From JANNRW01 sp031401815 (GTDB lineage: Bacteria > Desulfobacterota > Desulfuromonadia > Geobacterales > DSM-12255), in the NCBI GenBank assembly GCA_031401815.1, contig JANNRW010000201.1:1-7888 (forward strand): a DNA stretch of 7,888 nucleotides. Reading direction: 5' to 3'. The notes beneath the pieces were generated by a model. The model was not told where the DNA came from. It worked only from the letters and a program-made list of their open reading frames with translations, and did no database searches. Shown here piece after piece: positions 1-5,550 of this stretch. The position numbers and the translations under genes are program-made. The stretch's first letter is position 1. The number at the start of each line of letters is the position of its first letter.

Positions 1-146
1 AGGTGACCCGCGATCTCCGCAGTTTCTGGGACAGGGTTTACCCGGAGGTAAAAAAGGAGCTTAAGGGCCGATATCCACGGCATTCATGGCCGGATGACCC
101 CTGGAGCGCAGCACCGACAAGAAGTGTTAAAAAGAGGCAAAAATAA
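1..146 (+). CDS. hrpB: ATP-dependent helicase HrpB, C-terminal end (partial)
   Basis: This is the last 47 codons of a gene that begins before the window; the reading frame starts at base 3 and ends at TAA 144-146. The peptide contains RDLRSFWDRVYPEVKKELKG followed by RYPRHSWPDDP and then APTR and a basic tail. That ending (a W, then YPEVKKEL, then RYP.H.WPDDP, then PTR) is what I recognise as the C-terminus of HrpB, a DExH-box RNA helicase-like protein of bacteria. The helicase core is outside the window, so no catalytic motif can be checked. The next gene starts 70 bp downstream, and no strong hairpin terminator is visible between them. HrpB's cellular role is poorly defined in general. The call rests only on the tail and is fairly secure. 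Confidence 0.8.
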   Translation, partial: VTRDLRSFWDRVYPEVKKELKGRYPRHSWPDDPWSAAPTRSVKKRQK

Positions 147-152
147 ACATGG

Positions 153-181
153 TTGCATGAAGGATATTCAGAAAGTAATAT
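153..181 (+). promoter_or_regulatory. Possible sigma-70 promoter before plsC
   Basis: TTGCAT (153-158) and TAATAT (176-181) are separated by 17 bp. The -35 matches the consensus at only three positions and the -10 at four. The site sits in the 70-bp gap between the hrpB stop and plsC, the only place where the plsC-rnhA-HNH-HAD group could have its own local promoter. It was found by eye and is weak. Confidence 0.3.
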
Positions 182-216
182 AGCCCTGATTTTCATTTCT
201 ATTGCCGGAGTAAAAC

Positions 217-858
217 ATGCATGTCTCTTTGGTGCGCCGTCTGTGGGTGACTTTTACAATTTATCTTGTCGGTGTTTATGCTAACTGGCTGAATTCAGTT
301 CGTGTTACCGGAGCTGAAAACATCCCTGGTGCTTGCGGTGTACTCTTGGCATCGAATCATATATCTGCATTTGAGACCATTTTTTTGCCCTGGGCCGTCA
401 TACGTAGCTTCCCGTTGCAGATGGTCTGGGCTCCTGCCAAGGAGGAGCTTTTCAGGAACAGCTTCATGCGTCTGATCTACACCTCATGGGGGGCCTTTCC
501 GGTCAACCGGGGGCGCGATATACGTGCTGCCAGAAGGATCAATGAACTTCTGTTGACAGAGAAGGTGATGATCTTTCCTGAAGGTACAAGACACAGGGAC
601 GGTGTTCTTGGCAAGGGGAACAGAGGGGTAGGAAAAATAATTTACGATACCAGACCTGTTGTCATACCGACTGCACTCACAGGGCTGAATCTCTGGAAAG
701 CCGGCAGGTTCGGGCAGAAAGGGGGGATCAGGTTCGGTGACCCTCTCGATTTTTCCGATCTTTTCCAGTTGGAAGACAGTAAAGTTACACATCAACTGAT
801 CGTTGACAGGGTTATGGACGCTATTGCCAACCTCCTTCTAATTGAGGGGGTCAAATGA
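217..858 (+). CDS. plsC: 1-acyl-sn-glycerol-3-phosphate acyltransferase (PlsC family)
   Basis: The 213-residue product is a PlsC-type lysophospholipid acyltransferase. This family moves an acyl chain onto lysophosphatidic acid to make phosphatidic acid at the inner face of the cytoplasmic membrane. The acyltransferase motifs appear in order: motif I NHISAFE with H48 and E53 (HX4E, where many members have HX4D), motif II GAFPVNRGRD at 92-101, motif III FPEGTR at 120-125, and motif IV VVIPTAL at 148-154. The hydrophobic stretch WVTFTIYLVGVYANWL near residues 10-25 could anchor the protein to the membrane. Length is at the short end of, but normal for, soluble-domain PlsC proteins. ATG 217 is preceded by GGAG at 207-210 with 6-bp spacing. 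The stop overlaps the rnhA start as ATGA, suggesting translational coupling. The exact acyl acceptor cannot be told from sequence, and other lysolipid acyltransferases share these motifs. Confidence 0.9.
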   Translation: MHVSLVRRLWVTFTIYLVGVYANWLNSVRVTGAENIPGACGVLLASNHISAFETIFLPWAVIRSFPLQMVWAPAKEELFRNSFMRLIYTSWGAFPVNRGRDIRAARRINELLLTEKVMIFPEGTRHRDGVLGKGNRGVGKIIYDTRPVVIPTALTGLNLWKAGRFGQKGGIRFGDPLDFSDLFQLEDSKVTHQLIVDRVMDAIANLLLIEGVK

Positions 859-1304
859 GCAGCATACAAGTAGAGATATTCTGTGACGGAGCATGCAGTG
901 GCAATCCGGGGCCTGGAGGGTATGGCTCCATTCTTCGCTCCGGCGACTCTGAAAAAGAGCTTTCCGGTGGAGAGATATTAACAACCAATAACCGTATGGA
1001 GCTGACCGGTGCCATAGTAGCTCTTGAAGCGCTAAAGAGACCTTGCGCTGTAGTTGTCACGACCGATTCCCAGTATCTTGTCAAGGGGATGAAGGAGTGG
1101 CTCTCAGGCTGGATCAGGAAAGGGTGGATCAACAGCAAAAGGGAGCCTGTTCTTAATCGCGATTTATGGGAGAGGCTGAATATGCTTGCTGCTGTTCATC
1201 AAATAGAGTGGAAATGGGTCAGGGGGCATGCAGGCCACCGTGAGAATGAGCGTTGTGATGAGCTTGCCCGTGCCGCAATAGTTCAAGTAAAGCGTGCAGT
1301 GTGA
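855..1304 (+). CDS. rnhA: Ribonuclease HI
   Basis: The 149-residue protein is a typical RNase HI, which cuts the RNA strand of RNA/DNA hybrids and so clears R-loops and RNA primers. All catalytic residues are present and shifted by one from E. coli: D11 in CDGACSGNPGPGG, E49 in NNRMEL, D71 in TTDSQYL, H125 in WVRGHAG and D135 in NERCDELA. The basic handle region with W82, W86 and W91 and GWIRKGW is also present. The length is close to the 155 residues of E. coli RnhA. The ATG overlaps the plsC stop in an ATGA junction, and the GAGGGGG at 844-850 just before it can act as ribosome binding site. It is the second gene of the plsC-led group. Identification is firm; there is no sign of degradation. 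Confidence 0.95.
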   Translation: MSSIQVEIFCDGACSGNPGPGGYGSILRSGDSEKELSGGEILTTNNRMELTGAIVALEALKRPCAVVVTTDSQYLVKGMKEWLSGWIRKGWINSKREPVLNRDLWERLNMLAAVHQIEWKWVRGHAGHRENERCDELARAAIVQVKRAV

Positions 1305-1325
1305 CATGCTGACAGCCCATAAATT

Positions 1326-1631
1326 ATGACTTATTTTATTTCTGATACATCCGAGCAGCAGATCAGGCATGAGAAGGAGAAGGCCAGAGAGCTGCGCAAA
1401 AGCCGCTGGTGGAGTAACAGGATCAGCAGAGGGATCTGTCACTACTGCGGATCGATTTTCCCCCCTTCGGAGCTGACCATGGATCATATTGTACCTGTTG
1501 TTCGTGGCGGGAAGAGCTCCCGCGCCAATCTGGTTCCTGCCTGCAAGGGGTGTAACAGCAGAAAGAAGTATCTGTTGCCTGTTGAATGGGAAGAGTATCT
1601 GCTCGGTATGAAAAGAGAGGAACTGAGATGA
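1326..1631 (+). CDS. Small HNH endonuclease
   Basis: This 101-residue protein is a standalone HNH nuclease of the zinc-ribbon type. A charged N-terminal helix (residues 10-30, EKEKARELRKS) is followed by C38-x2-C41, the catalytic DH pair at D53-H54 (MDHIVPVVRGG), N68 in ANLVP, and C73-x2-C76 with N77 (CKGCNSRK). The four cysteines would bind a structural zinc, and H54 would be the general base acting with a metal ion. An in-frame TAA directly precedes the region (1320-1322), so ATG 1326 is the first possible ATG, although no clear Shine-Dalgarno is seen. The next methionine (M52) would lose the first cysteine pair. It lies 21 bp after rnhA and overlaps the HAD gene by ATGA, so it behaves as an operon member rather than an intron-borne gene. 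Its target and role are unknown; repair, defence and a domesticated homing nuclease are all possible. Confidence 0.85.
   Translation: MTYFISDTSEQQIRHEKEKARELRKSRWWSNRISRGICHYCGSIFPPSELTMDHIVPVVRGGKSSRANLVPACKGCNSRKKYLLPVEWEEYLLGMKREELR
1615..1620 (+). promoter_or_regulatory. Ribosome binding site setting the HAD gene start
   Basis: GAGAGG lies 7 bp before ATG 1628. The same frame is open back to an ATG at 1586, but that one lies inside the HNH gene and has no such site. This supports 1628, and therefore the ATGA overlap with the HNH stop, as the true start. Confidence 0.7.
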
Positions 1632-2263
1632 ACTGCTATGGCGGATACAAGGTTGTAATTTATGATTGCGACGGGGTGATGTTTAACTCTCTGGAGGCTA
1701 ATTCAACCTTTTATGAAGCGGTCATGAGGCATATGGGGGTCGGTTTTGATCGTACTGATGCCGCGATGATGCGAATCATTCATACCTTTGCGAATCGTGA
1801 GGTGCTTGCGCACTTTTTCCCGGAACCGGAGAGGTTTGCCGAGTCTGTCCGGTTTGCCGGGACTATTGATTACAAAAAGCTTATACCCCTCATGATCATT
1901 GAAGAGGGGTTTGTGGCTACCCTGAAAAAGTTGAAGCCGCTGGTCAATCTGGCAGTATGCACAAATCGCTCTACTTCAATGGACGCAGTTCTGGAAGGGT
2001 TTGAGTTGACAGGATATTTCAACTTTGTGATGACTGCTGCCAGATCAACCTATCCCAAACCTCATCCGGAGCCTTTGAACAGGGTGCTGGCGCATTATGG
2101 GATCAGGCCGGATGAGGCGCTTTTTGTAGGGGATTCGGCAGTTGATTGTCAGTCAGCAGCAGCAGCAAAGGTTCCTTTTGTAGCCTATAAGGCCGATCTC
2201 CCTTGCTTTGCCAGAATTGACCGTCATGAAGAGATTATTGAACTTCTGGAGGTTAACCCCTGA
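1628..2263 (+). CDS. HAD-superfamily phosphatase (phosphoglycolate phosphatase-like)
   Basis: The 211-residue product is a haloacid dehalogenase family phosphatase with all four motifs: D13 and D15 in YDCDGVMFNS (nucleophile and acid/base), T112 in CTNRS, K144 in YPKPHPEP, and D169 with D173 in VGDSAVD for Mg2+. The 75 or so residues between motifs I and II form the helical cap that selects substrate (HAD-IA layout). The arrangement resembles phosphoglycolate phosphatase and beta-phosphoglucomutase, but the substrate cannot be assigned. The start is placed at ATG 1628, 14 codons inside the longest frame, because of the ribosome binding site and the overlap with the HNH stop. The last 11 bases overlap the 3' end of the convergent TPR gene. 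It is the last gene of the plus-strand group. Confidence 0.87.
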   Translation: MNCYGGYKVVIYDCDGVMFNSLEANSTFYEAVMRHMGVGFDRTDAAMMRIIHTFANREVLAHFFPEPERFAESVRFAGTIDYKKLIPLMIIEEGFVATLKKLKPLVNLAVCTNRSTSMDAVLEGFELTGYFNFVMTAARSTYPKPHPEPLNRVLAHYGIRPDEALFVGDSAVDCQSAAAAKVPFVAYKADLPCFARIDRHEEIIELLEVNP

Positions 2264-3959
2264 TTTTGGCGATTCGTGCAGCAGTATCTCCGAAATCAGG
2301 GCGTTGCATTAATATTTCTGTGAAGAGCTTTTTTGCCTCAACAGCTTTTCCGGAAAGCTCATGACAGAGTGCCAGCTCGTATTTTATGCTGAGCAGCTGG
2401 TTTTCGGTTACCTCAGATTCCTGGATAATCTGTTGCAGCAGCGCTACAGCAGAGAAGAGATCGCCACTGTCCCGTTGACAGAGCCCTTGCAGAATCAGAC
2501 AGTCAATTTTTCTCTCCGGTGACCGGGATGCGACTTTAAACTCTGAAATCGCATCTTCAAACAGACCCATCTCCTTGTAGGCAAGTCCCAGGCTGTAGTG
2601 TGATTCTGAATCTTCATGATCCAGATCCCCTTTTGTATACGAGGCAAATGCATCAAAGCTCGAAGACGCTTCTGCATTATCCACTGTCATCAGATCAAAA
2701 TCGAGCTCATCGGCAAATAGTGAAAGTTCCCTGGAAAGATCTGCAACTGAATCCTGATGTACTTCCAGCCCGGCAGAAAAGGGGATCTCTTCCGGCGTGC
2801 TGGCGGTAGTTACAACCTCCGGCTCAGGTTCATCCTCAAGTTCAAGGACAAGTTCAATCTCTTCAAGTTCGTGAATCTCCTCAGATTCAAGATCCTGAGG
2901 CAATAAGCGATCAGGCTCTTGCGGTGTGGCAAGAGTTTGAGACTGGGGGGTCTCCATTTCACTGAAATCGATATCTTCTTCCCAGTCAAAGTCGTCATGA
3001 GCAGGCTCGTAAGCTGGTTTTATCTCCATCGCTGACTCTGTGATCGGCAGGATATCCTCAATCAGATCATCTTCAGCCAGCTCAGCTATATAAGGCTCTT
3101 CAGGAAACCTTGACCCGGGCGGGGGCTGCAATTCGACAGGAGCTGTTTTAATTGCAGGCTCTTGACTTGGCGGGGCTACAGGCTTTGGTGAAGGAGCCGG
3201 GGTGGAGGCGACGGGTGCAGGAGGCGCAGGGGTGGAGACACGGGGTGCAGGAGCAGCAGGAGTCGGAGTGGAGACAACAGGAGCTGCCGCAGGGGCTGAT
3301 GCAGAGCCTTTAGCCCCATTTTCAGCCTTATCGGCTATGGCTGTACGAAGCGATGCCAGCCTCTGGGGAAAGATCTTTGATGTCCGTTCAATTACATGAT
3401 TAAGTCCGTTTTCATCACTTAAGTCTTTAAGGGTCTGTGCCAGAGAGAGAAATTCAGCAAATGATTTATCTTCATTTCCTGTTGAAAAATACTTCTCTGC
3501 AACTCTAAGGCGTATGGCCAGGTTCTGCGGGTCAAGTGCCAGCATGCTTTCAAGCACTTTCAGCGCCTTCAGGTTCTCGCCATTTTTTTCATATATCTGG
3601 ATTGCAGAGGTATACTCGGCTGCTGCATTACCGGCAAGTCCCTGCTTTTCATTAAGGCTTGCAAGGGTGAGGGATGTCTCTGCATTGGCCGGTTCCAGCT
3701 TCTGGATCTGCTTGTAGACTGCGATGGCCTTAAGGTAATGAATGTTGTCAATATAATGCTTTGCAAGAGAGTGATACTCTTTTATCGCCTCATCCTTGCG
3801 ACCGGATTTGGTCAAGAGTTCGGCAAGACGCTGACGGTGACGTACATCCGTAGCGTCGAGGCGGATTATCTCCTCGTACTCGGTGATAGCGCGATCAAAT
3901 TGACCTTTCTGAATATTCTTCTGCGCGCTTTCTATCAGTTTGTTTTTTCTGGAACTCAA
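2253..3959 (-). CDS. TPR protein with Pro/Ala linker and acidic middle region
   Basis: This 568-residue protein has no signal peptide or membrane segment and is probably a cytoplasmic scaffold. Tetratricopeptide repeats fill residues 6-180 (for example AQKNIQKGQFDRAITEYEEI and the segment around 75-170). A low-complexity Ala/Pro linker with recurring VSTPAP-type units spans about 216-282. A strongly acidic region (285-430, with runs such as ELEEIELVLELEDEPEPE) follows, and a second TPR block occupies about 450-565 (SHYSLGLAYKEMGLFEDAIS and later repeats). The start is TTG (3957-3959), chosen because AGGA lies 7 bp upstream and the first TPR begins right after it. It is downstream of the carbonic anhydrase-like gene on the same strand across a 71-bp gap with a possible promoter. 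No partner or pathway can be assigned. Two-block TPR proteins of this layout occur in deltaproteobacteria, which fits the suspected host. Confidence 0.85.
   Translation of the reverse strand: MSSRKNKLIESAQKNIQKGQFDRAITEYEEIIRLDATDVRHRQRLAELLTKSGRKDEAIKEYHSLAKHYIDNIHYLKAIAVYKQIQKLEPANAETSLTLASLNEKQGLAGNAAAEYTSAIQIYEKNGENLKALKVLESMLALDPQNLAIRLRVAEKYFSTGNEDKSFAEFLSLAQTLKDLSDENGLNHVIERTSKIFPQRLASLRTAIADKAENGAKGSASAPAAAPVVSTPTPAAPAPRVSTPAPPAPVASTPAPSPKPVAPPSQEPAIKTAPVELQPPPGSRFPEEPYIAELAEDDLIEDILPITESAMEIKPAYEPAHDDFDWEEDIDFSEMETPQSQTLATPQEPDRLLPQDLESEEIHELEEIELVLELEDEPEPEVVTTASTPEEIPFSAGLEVHQDSVADLSRELSLFADELDFDLMTVDNAEASSSFDAFASYTKGDLDHEDSESHYSLGLAYKEMGLFEDAISEFKVASRSPERKIDCLILQGLCQRDSGDLFSAVALLQQIIQESEVTENQLLSIKYELALCHELSGKAVEAKKLFTEILMQRPDFGDTAARIAKIRG
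3120..3314 (-). repeat. Degenerate Pro/Ala-coding repeats in the TPR gene linker
   Basis: Codons about 216-280 encode an Ala/Pro/Ser/Thr-rich linker in which units like VVSTPTP, RVSTPAPP and VASTPAP recur every 10-12 residues. At DNA level, on the plus strand, this appears as imperfect copies of GGTGCAGGAG and GGGGTGGAG. It is a tandem-type array inside a coding region and could vary in length between strains. The likely role is a flexible tether between the two halves of the protein. Confidence 0.6.
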
Positions 3960-3966
3960 TATTTCA

Positions 3967-3970
3967 TCCT
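3967..3970 (-). promoter_or_regulatory. Ribosome binding site for the TTG-started TPR gene
   Basis: On the minus strand AGGA is followed by 7 bases and then TTG. An ATG overlaps this AGGA (3965-3967) but reads only Met-Lys-Tyr before a TGA, and that stop overlaps the TTG. TTG is therefore the best-supported start for the TPR gene. Confidence 0.6.
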
Positions 3971-3997
3971 GTTATCACAGCTTTAATCAAGCATTTT

Positions 3998-4026
3998 AAA
4001 ATAGTTAAAATGAGTCATAAGGTCAA
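3998..4026 (-). promoter_or_regulatory. Possible sigma-70 promoter for the TPR gene
   Basis: On the minus strand TTGACC (4021-4026) and TATTTT (3998-4003) are spaced by 17 bp. They lie in the 71-bp gap between the carbonic anhydrase-like gene and the TPR gene. The -35 is a five-of-six match and the -10 four of six. It could let the TPR gene be expressed apart from yedF. The gap is AT-rich and also has a short TTTTAA/TTAAAA dyad (3994-4010) over the -10. Confidence 0.4.
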
Positions 4027-4030
4027 GCTT

Positions 4031-4561
4031 TTATTGAGAAATCAGATACTGCCTGGCGAGCCTGACATAAGAAGCGCCGGTTTCGGCTGCTCTGGCAAGT
4101 TCACTGACTGTCAGATCACGTTTGTATTTAGCCGGGGTGCCCATCCAGAGAGTGCGAGGGGGTACAATCGTCCCTTCAGTAACCAGCGATCCCGCTCCTA
4201 TCATGGCACAACAACCAATTATGGCTCTGTCCATAATCATTGATTTCATGCCGATGAAGGCTCCGTTTTCAATCCGGCAACCATGGACAGTAACATTATG
4301 GCCAACTGTTACATCATCCCCTATCAAAAGAGCTTCTCCAGGATAATCCTCTCCTCTTGAGCCGGTTACATGGAGAACGGAAAGATCCTGGATATTGGTG
4401 CGGGCTCCGATTCTGATGTAATTTACATCGCCGCGAGCGACCACATTGTACCAGAGGCTGCTTTCAAAGCCTATATGGACATCACCTATGACAGTAGCGG
4501 ATTCGGCAATAAAAGCTGACGGATTGATATTTGGAATAATGCCATTAAATGATCTTATCAT
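4031..4561 (-). CDS. Gamma-class carbonic anhydrase-like hexapeptide protein
   Basis: The 176-residue protein is a left-handed beta-helix of hexapeptide repeats (NPSAFIAESATVIGDVHIG onward) of the YrdA/CaiE/gamma-carbonic anhydrase group, expected to form trimers. The three zinc-ligand histidines are present: H64 in SVLHV, H88 in TVGHN and H93 in TVHGC. The conserved RGD (44-46) and NIQD (56-59) are also there. The acidic loop bearing the proton-shuttle glutamate of archaeal Cam is absent, as in CamH-type members, so CO2 hydration is possible but unproven. The start is ATG 4559-4561, because AGGAG sits 6 bp before it; a TTG two codons upstream would touch that site. The gene begins 9 bp after the yedF stop, and its ribosome binding site adjoins that stop codon, so the two are almost certainly co-transcribed. 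Confidence 0.87.
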   Translation of the reverse strand: MIRSFNGIIPNINPSAFIAESATVIGDVHIGFESSLWYNVVARGDVNYIRIGARTNIQDLSVLHVTGSRGEDYPGEALLIGDDVTVGHNVTVHGCRIENGAFIGMKSMIMDRAIIGCCAMIGAGSLVTEGTIVPPRTLWMGTPAKYKRDLTVSELARAAETGASYVRLARQYLISQ

Positions 4562-4567
4562 TTTCAA

Positions 4568-4572
4568 CTCCT
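4568..4572 (-). promoter_or_regulatory. Ribosome binding site setting the carbonic anhydrase-like start
   Basis: AGGAG on the minus strand lies 6 bp before ATG 4561 and directly abuts TTG 4567, so the ATG is favoured. It overlaps the last bases of yedF (stop TAG at 4571-4573), tying translation of the two genes together. Confidence 0.75.
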
Positions 4573-5155
4573 AAAGATTTATCAGGTTGGTGCTGTTGTG
4601 AAGGGTTTCGGCAATGGTGAACATGTTGGTGACCCCTCCGGCTGCGAGTTTGTCTCTTAACCCGAAATAATCAAGACAGACTCCACAGGAAAAGATCCCT
4701 GTTCCGGATGATTCCAGTTTTGCAAGTGGTTCCAGCAGTTCAGAGCCCTCAGAGGCAAGCATCACACCACTGTTGATAAAGAAAATCGAAACAGGAGGCT
4801 CTGGCAGTTCAAGGAGAGTTATGATGAAATTCTTCATCAAAAGTCTGCCCAGCTCATCAGGGCCGTTTCCCAGCCTGTCGGAACTTATCAGGATCACAGC
4901 GGGGTTGCCGGATGGAGCATCTCCTGACGAGCTGCTCCTCTTTACAGCCGGTCTGATCGACAGGGCAACATGATTATTCTGTTCATCTACAGTTACTTCG
5001 TAACCTCGACTCATGGCAAAACGTGTTACATTCTCCAGTGAAGAGCCATAATCCACCAGAACAGAAAAAGGCTCATCCCCTGCAAGTTGCATCGCCTGTC
5101 CGGTTTTGACAACAGGTGCAGGGCAGGCAAGATTTCGACAGTCTATCACATTCAT
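4571..5155 (-). CDS. yedF: YedF, sulfurtransferase-like selenium metabolism protein
   Basis: The 194-residue protein has two domains. Residues 1-70 are a TusA/SirA-like domain with C11 in the CPAP motif (DCRNLACPAPVVKTGQ), the cysteine that carries persulfide in TusA. Residues 85-194 are a DsrE-like domain (AVILISSDRLGNG at the start, GIFSCGVCLDYFGL near 153-166 with C157 and C160). This layout and length match the YedF family linked by co-occurrence to selenium use; a direct selenium role here is inference, since no sel gene is in the window. ATG 5155 is chosen over a frame open to 5296 because GAGGTG lies 5 bp upstream, the CPxP domain begins at once, and the longer form would read through the promoter and into the inserted repeat element. 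It is first in its transcript and precedes the carbonic anhydrase-like gene by 9 bp. Confidence 0.88.
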   Translation of the reverse strand: MNVIDCRNLACPAPVVKTGQAMQLAGDEPFSVLVDYGSSLENVTRFAMSRGYEVTVDEQNNHVALSIRPAVKRSSSSGDAPSGNPAVILISSDRLGNGPDELGRLLMKNFIITLLELPEPPVSIFFINSGVMLASEGSELLEPLAKLESSGTGIFSCGVCLDYFGLRDKLAAGGVTNMFTIAETLHNSTNLINL

Positions 5156-5160
5156 CTGTA

Positions 5161-5166
5161 CACCTC
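5161..5166 (-). promoter_or_regulatory. Ribosome binding site setting the yedF start
   Basis: GAGGTG on the minus strand is 5 bp before ATG 5155. It decides against the 47-residue upstream extension of the open frame. Confidence 0.7.
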
Positions 5167-5191
5167 GATTAATTGATCTAATAATTTTCTG

Positions 5192-5220
5192 ATTGTATAT
5201 AAGTGGCGGGATGGTTTCAA
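5192..5220 (-). promoter_or_regulatory. Sigma-70 promoter of yedF
   Basis: On the minus strand TTGAAA (5215-5220) and TACAAT (5192-5197) are separated by exactly 17 bp, each a five-of-six match to consensus. Transcription would start near 5185, giving a leader of about 30 bases before yedF. The inserted element's left end is 28 bp upstream of the -35 box, so the core promoter is intact but its upstream region is replaced by the element. Confidence 0.65.
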
Positions 5221-5247
5221 CAGTCAATACCGATCTACAGGTTGATA

Positions 5248-5268
5248 TAAGAGCTTGTTCGTAAATAA
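5248..5268 (+). repeat. Left terminal inverted repeat of the MITE-like element
   Basis: 21-bp arm starting TAAGAGCTTG. It is the exact reverse complement of 5414-5434, and base pairing stops on both sides, which defines the boundary. Confidence 0.85.
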
Positions 5269-5333
5269 GCATTACAGTCTCGCATCCTGTCTTCACGTCA
5301 TCTTTCCCCGTGTCTCAATCAGAAAATCCTCGA

Positions 5334-5348
5334 CGTAGCCATGCTACG
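5334..5348. repeat. Central hairpin of the MITE-like element
   Basis: CGTAGC, CAT loop, GCTACG: a perfect 6-bp stem near the middle of the element. A flanking GAAAA (5322-5326) to TTTTC pairing makes a larger interrupted stem. There is no U-tract, so it is not a terminator. Confidence 0.6.
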
Positions 5349-5413
5349 CCTCCAGTTTTCCTCAATCGACCCGGTCAAATCTGCCATAAATCCAGGCGCG
5401 ATCTCTCGTAACG

Positions 5414-5434
5414 TTATTTACGAACAAGCTCTTA
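5414..5434 (-). repeat. Right terminal inverted repeat of the MITE-like element
   Basis: 21-bp arm ending CAAGCTCTTA, the exact reverse complement of 5248-5268. Its end is 10 bp before the -35 box of the chemoreceptor promoter. Confidence 0.85.
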
Positions 5435-5444
5435 GTATGAAGTG

Positions 5445-5473
5445 TTGACATGAGTTAATAGCAGCACTAAACT
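5445..5473 (+). promoter_or_regulatory. Sigma-70 promoter of the chemoreceptor gene
   Basis: TTGACA (5445-5450, perfect consensus) and TAAACT (5468-5473, four of six) are 17 bp apart. A start near 5480 would give a leader of about 80 bases. A 7-bp dyad, CTGCATG (5472-5478) and CATGCAG (5499-5505), overlaps the end of the -10 and could be an operator, but this is speculative. No known riboswitch pattern is visible in the leader. Confidence 0.6.
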
Positions 5474-5550
5474 GCATGAAATTGTCCAACTGCGGGAACA
5501 TGCAGCTTGCGACTGTAATTGAACATTGTCTGATATCTACCGCCAATTAT

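Larger units (their letters stand above)
5248..5434. mobile_element. MITE-like non-autonomous element with terminal inverted repeats
   Basis: The 187-bp segment is bounded by perfect 21-bp inverted repeats (5248-5268 and 5414-5434) that begin TAAGAGCTTGTTCG when read inward. The outermost TA at each end can be read as a duplicated TA target, leaving 19-bp ends and a 183-bp body; TA duplication is typical of IS630/Tc1-mariner-type transposition. Homology between the ends continues imperfectly inward (TCGCATCCTG on the left against TCGCGCCTG on the right). The centre has a hairpin, CGTAGC-CAT-GCTACG (5334-5348), inside a second stem GAAAA/TTTTC. No coding frame of its own is credible, so any movement would need a transposase supplied elsewhere. 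It lies between the divergent yedF and chemoreceptor promoters. Whether it is multicopy in this genome cannot be seen from one copy. Confidence 0.7.

Noticed and set aside
484..1487. Minus-strand open frames opposite plsC, rnhA and the HNH gene
   Set aside because: They lie antisense to clearly identified genes, show no recognisable domain and are low-quality translations.
1586..1627. Earlier ATG for the HAD gene
   Set aside because: It lies inside the HNH gene without a ribosome binding site; ATG 1628 has GAGAGG at 7 bp and makes an ATGA overlap.
3120..3314. CRISPR-like or satellite repeat array
   Set aside because: The repeats are degenerate, lie in frame inside the TPR gene and encode a Pro/Ala linker; there are no spacers.
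5156..5296. N-terminal extension of yedF by 47 codons
   Set aside because: It reads through a near-consensus promoter and into the inserted element, lacks a ribosome binding site, and the YedF domain begins at ATG 5155 with a good GAGGTG before it.
5334..5348. Rho-independent terminator in the yedF-chemoreceptor gap
   Set aside because: The hairpin is short and lacks a following T-run on either strand, and it is an internal part of the inserted element between divergent promoters.
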